Assembly: GCA_009746045.1 (NCBI GenBank)
Contig: RPFO01000022.1
Coordinates: 812,036-876,035 of the forward strand
Direction of reading: 5' to 3'
Source of the DNA: Mesostigma viride
Taxonomy: Eukaryota > Streptophyta > Mesostigmatophyceae > Mesostigmatales > Mesostigmataceae
DNA length: 64,000 bases
Below, piece by piece: positions 62,292 to 64,000 of this stretch. Below the pieces are notes generated by a model. The model worked only from the letters and a program-made list of their open reading frames with translations, did no database searches and was not told the DNA's origin. Numbering within the stretch: the stretch's first letter is position 1; each line of letters opens with the position of its first letter. Made by a program: the position numbers and the translations under genes.

Positions 62292-64000
62292 TCTGTCAAT
62301 TGAGGACGAACCTAAACTTTCAATTTGTAAGTCAACGGTAACTTACCCTTCCCCCCTCTGCAGTGGAACCACCGTAAGATCCACTTCCCCTCCTCTCACC
62401 GCCCTCTTGCTGCTCGAACGGACTTCCCTGTAAAAAAAGCAAACGCGATTGTCGATTAACAAGAAAAAAATTACTACAAAAATAAACAAGGATATACGCA
62501 CGCAAACCATTTCATTACAAGTAAACCGGAGAGGAATCTGACGCACTCATGTACCTGGGTGCTTCCCGCCATTGAGCGGGCTTCTCTTGCACCCACATCC
62601 TCTTGCCGGCCCTGCGAACATTTCAACGGAAAGTAAAAATCCGCTTAGTTGTCGGAAATGACATTTCTGGCGAATATTGCAAAAAAATGCTTATGTATTT
62701 CACGACATCAATTAAATGGGCAGAGACTTACGAAGATCGACCCGCCACCTTCCAAATTGCTCGGCGTCATTTCGAAAACTTCTTCTTCCCCTGCATCGAC
62801 CCCCTTCCCCCTTCCCCTTGGCCGCGGCGGGGGCATATCGCCCGTCGCGACCGGCTTGGAAGTCGCGGGGGATCCCTTGCGGTTGAGGGCACTGCGGCCG
62901 ACTCGTGCACACTCTCCCCCCTCTTTTGGGCTACTGCGGCAGGCGCGGCATGGGAGGGCGCGGCGGCTACTGTCGGATTCTGAGCCAACCGAGCCAACCT
63001 TTGCTCCTGCAGCATGGTTTCGATACGAGGCATGAATTGCTTTTGGAGAGATAAGGCACCTTGGCGACTTCAGGTTTGTCATTAAGGATGTCTTGGTACA
63101 GCGCGATTGCTGTTCACGAGTGCCATTCGCGAGTCGCTGAAACCGCGCAATCTGAACTGCGCAACCGGATCGTCCACCATCTCACGACCACCGTGGTACT
63201 CATCCTTCCCAGTGACCGCGGCAAAGCTGACACCAGATTCCACCATTGGGGGCGGCGTGCCCTGCCTTGCACGCTTGTGAGGAGGCTGTTGTGAGGAGGC
63301 GCCTTGGGCCTGAACTGGTTGCCCTTCAGACACTTCCTCCCTAGGGGGAGAGTCGCCGACCACCTGCGATGTAGGGCCGCCCTTTTCCATCTGCAACAAC
63401 AAAACAAAAAAATTGGAAAAATCATACGAGTCAGCAGGAAGATGCGCCCCACGTCGCAACTCAATACAAAAAATGCATCATTATGTCAAGGTACAAACAA
63501 CGTTATAATTCAGAATGAACAGAGATTCATAACAAGAGAACGACGCACTAAAAGATGCGACCGCCGTCGCAACTTTCGTCAAATCACTCTCTATACAAAC
63601 AACTCTATGTCCCTCATAAAGAATCATTTGGCAAGGAAATGCAAAAAAATTCGTTACCACTCCGTCGACCCATAAGTGGTTCGCGAATGGGAAATCGCTG
63701 CTGATTTTCGCTCGAGCCCTTCACGGAATTTTCGAAATCTCGAGGCAAGGTTGCGCGGAAGAGGGCCCTCCTCAATCATGCGTGCGATCGGACTGGCCAT
63801 GGAAAGGGATAGCTGGTTCCTGGACTGCCTTGCACGGTCAACCATCTTGAAACTTCCCCTAACCCTTAAACCGTAGCAACTCAGTCCTTAAAAAACGGAC
63901 TGAGTTGCACATCTTTGCACATTTGTTGTGTATGGCCTAAAAACAATTTCTGGCCACCCCTTGGTACCAAGCATGCATTTATGTTGAATTTCTTTGGGGA

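Larger units (their letters stand above)
56193..63845 (-). pseudogene. Large many-exon gene-like locus with numerous frame breaks
   Basis: Coding-like blocks on the minus strand with good splice signals: 63845-63658 (donor TG|GTAACG), 63392-about 63070 (acceptor TTGCAG), 62428-62346 (TTACAG / GTAAGT), about 62160-61719 (donor GAG|GTAAGT), 61133-about 60500 (acceptor ACTGCAG), about 60498-59951 (donor AAG|GTAAGC), 59695-57017, and 56875-56193 (acceptor GTGCAG, TGA). At least eight 1-nt shifts break the frame; three are at C6/C7 runs (59426-59431, 60016-60021, 60507-60513), others are not. The protein would exceed 1,500 residues, rich in charged helices. A LVLDGNHF segment recalls the DGNH/R motif of ParB/sulfiredoxin-like folds, weakly. 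It may be a decayed multicopy (transposon-borne) gene. Function unknown. Confidence 0.55.

Overview
This is nuclear DNA of a eukaryote, not a prokaryotic or organellar sequence. The support is clean GT-AG introns (for example a six-exon PDE6D gene), long coding-free tracts, LINE and short-retroposon debris, and very rich micro- and minisatellites. A three-copy TTTAGGG tract (the plant/green-algal telomere unit, here interstitial) and a PDE6-delta gene (a cilium-associated lipoprotein carrier) suggest a flagellated green-lineage organism, such as a prasinophyte-like or charophyte alga. This is an inference; no marker gene fixes the species.

Layout. 1-1741 is an uninterrupted (CCCA)n tract. 1742-4047 has no recognisable gene. 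4048-10773 is a nested palindromic block: two 1,040-bp inverted arms around a 48-bp spacer, running into a second, longer inverted pair that carries a MYND zinc-finger reading frame. The right arm of the second pair is split by a 1,774-bp insertion with a 4-bp target duplication. 10893-12924 holds compact intron-less minus-strand ORFs of unknown origin and a 90-bp tandem repeat; together with the palindromes this may be one integrated virus-like or mobile unit. 14830-19017 (minus) is a GSTCD-like methyltransferase gene with satellite-filled introns. 21732-26590 (plus) is a complete PDE6D gene, 155 codons in six exons, whose third intron alone holds three different satellites.

27.4-31.0 kb and 40.3-47.3 kb are graveyards of a LINE family: L1-like ORF1 pieces, an ORF2 C-terminus, and one ORF1 copy split by a 769-bp element with 29-bp inverted termini. 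Scattered through the window are very short insertions (13-120 bp) that all start CAAGGAGACAAC and several of which have exact 5-8-bp target duplications. 31.3-36.1 kb contains exons of minus-strand host genes that I cannot name. 37423-39573 is an intact 716-codon coiled-coil protein. 49.6-51.1 kb is G-rich repeat DNA enclosing a broken exon of a triose-phosphate/nucleotide-sugar transporter-like protein. 51568-55691 is a gag-integrase element that lacks protease, reverse transcriptase and RNase H.

56193-63845 (minus) is a many-exon gene-like locus with numerous frame breaks. A 20-bp motif (GAAACGCCGGCCGTCGCAAC and variants) recurs in its intron positions and, inverted, in its coding 72-bp repeat.

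The working host genes appear to be PDE6D, the GSTCD-like gene, the coiled-coil gene and one or two minus-strand genes at 31-36 kb. The rest is mobile, repetitive or decayed. Several frame breaks fall in G/C runs of 6-9 bases, so assembly indels cannot be separated from decay without reads.
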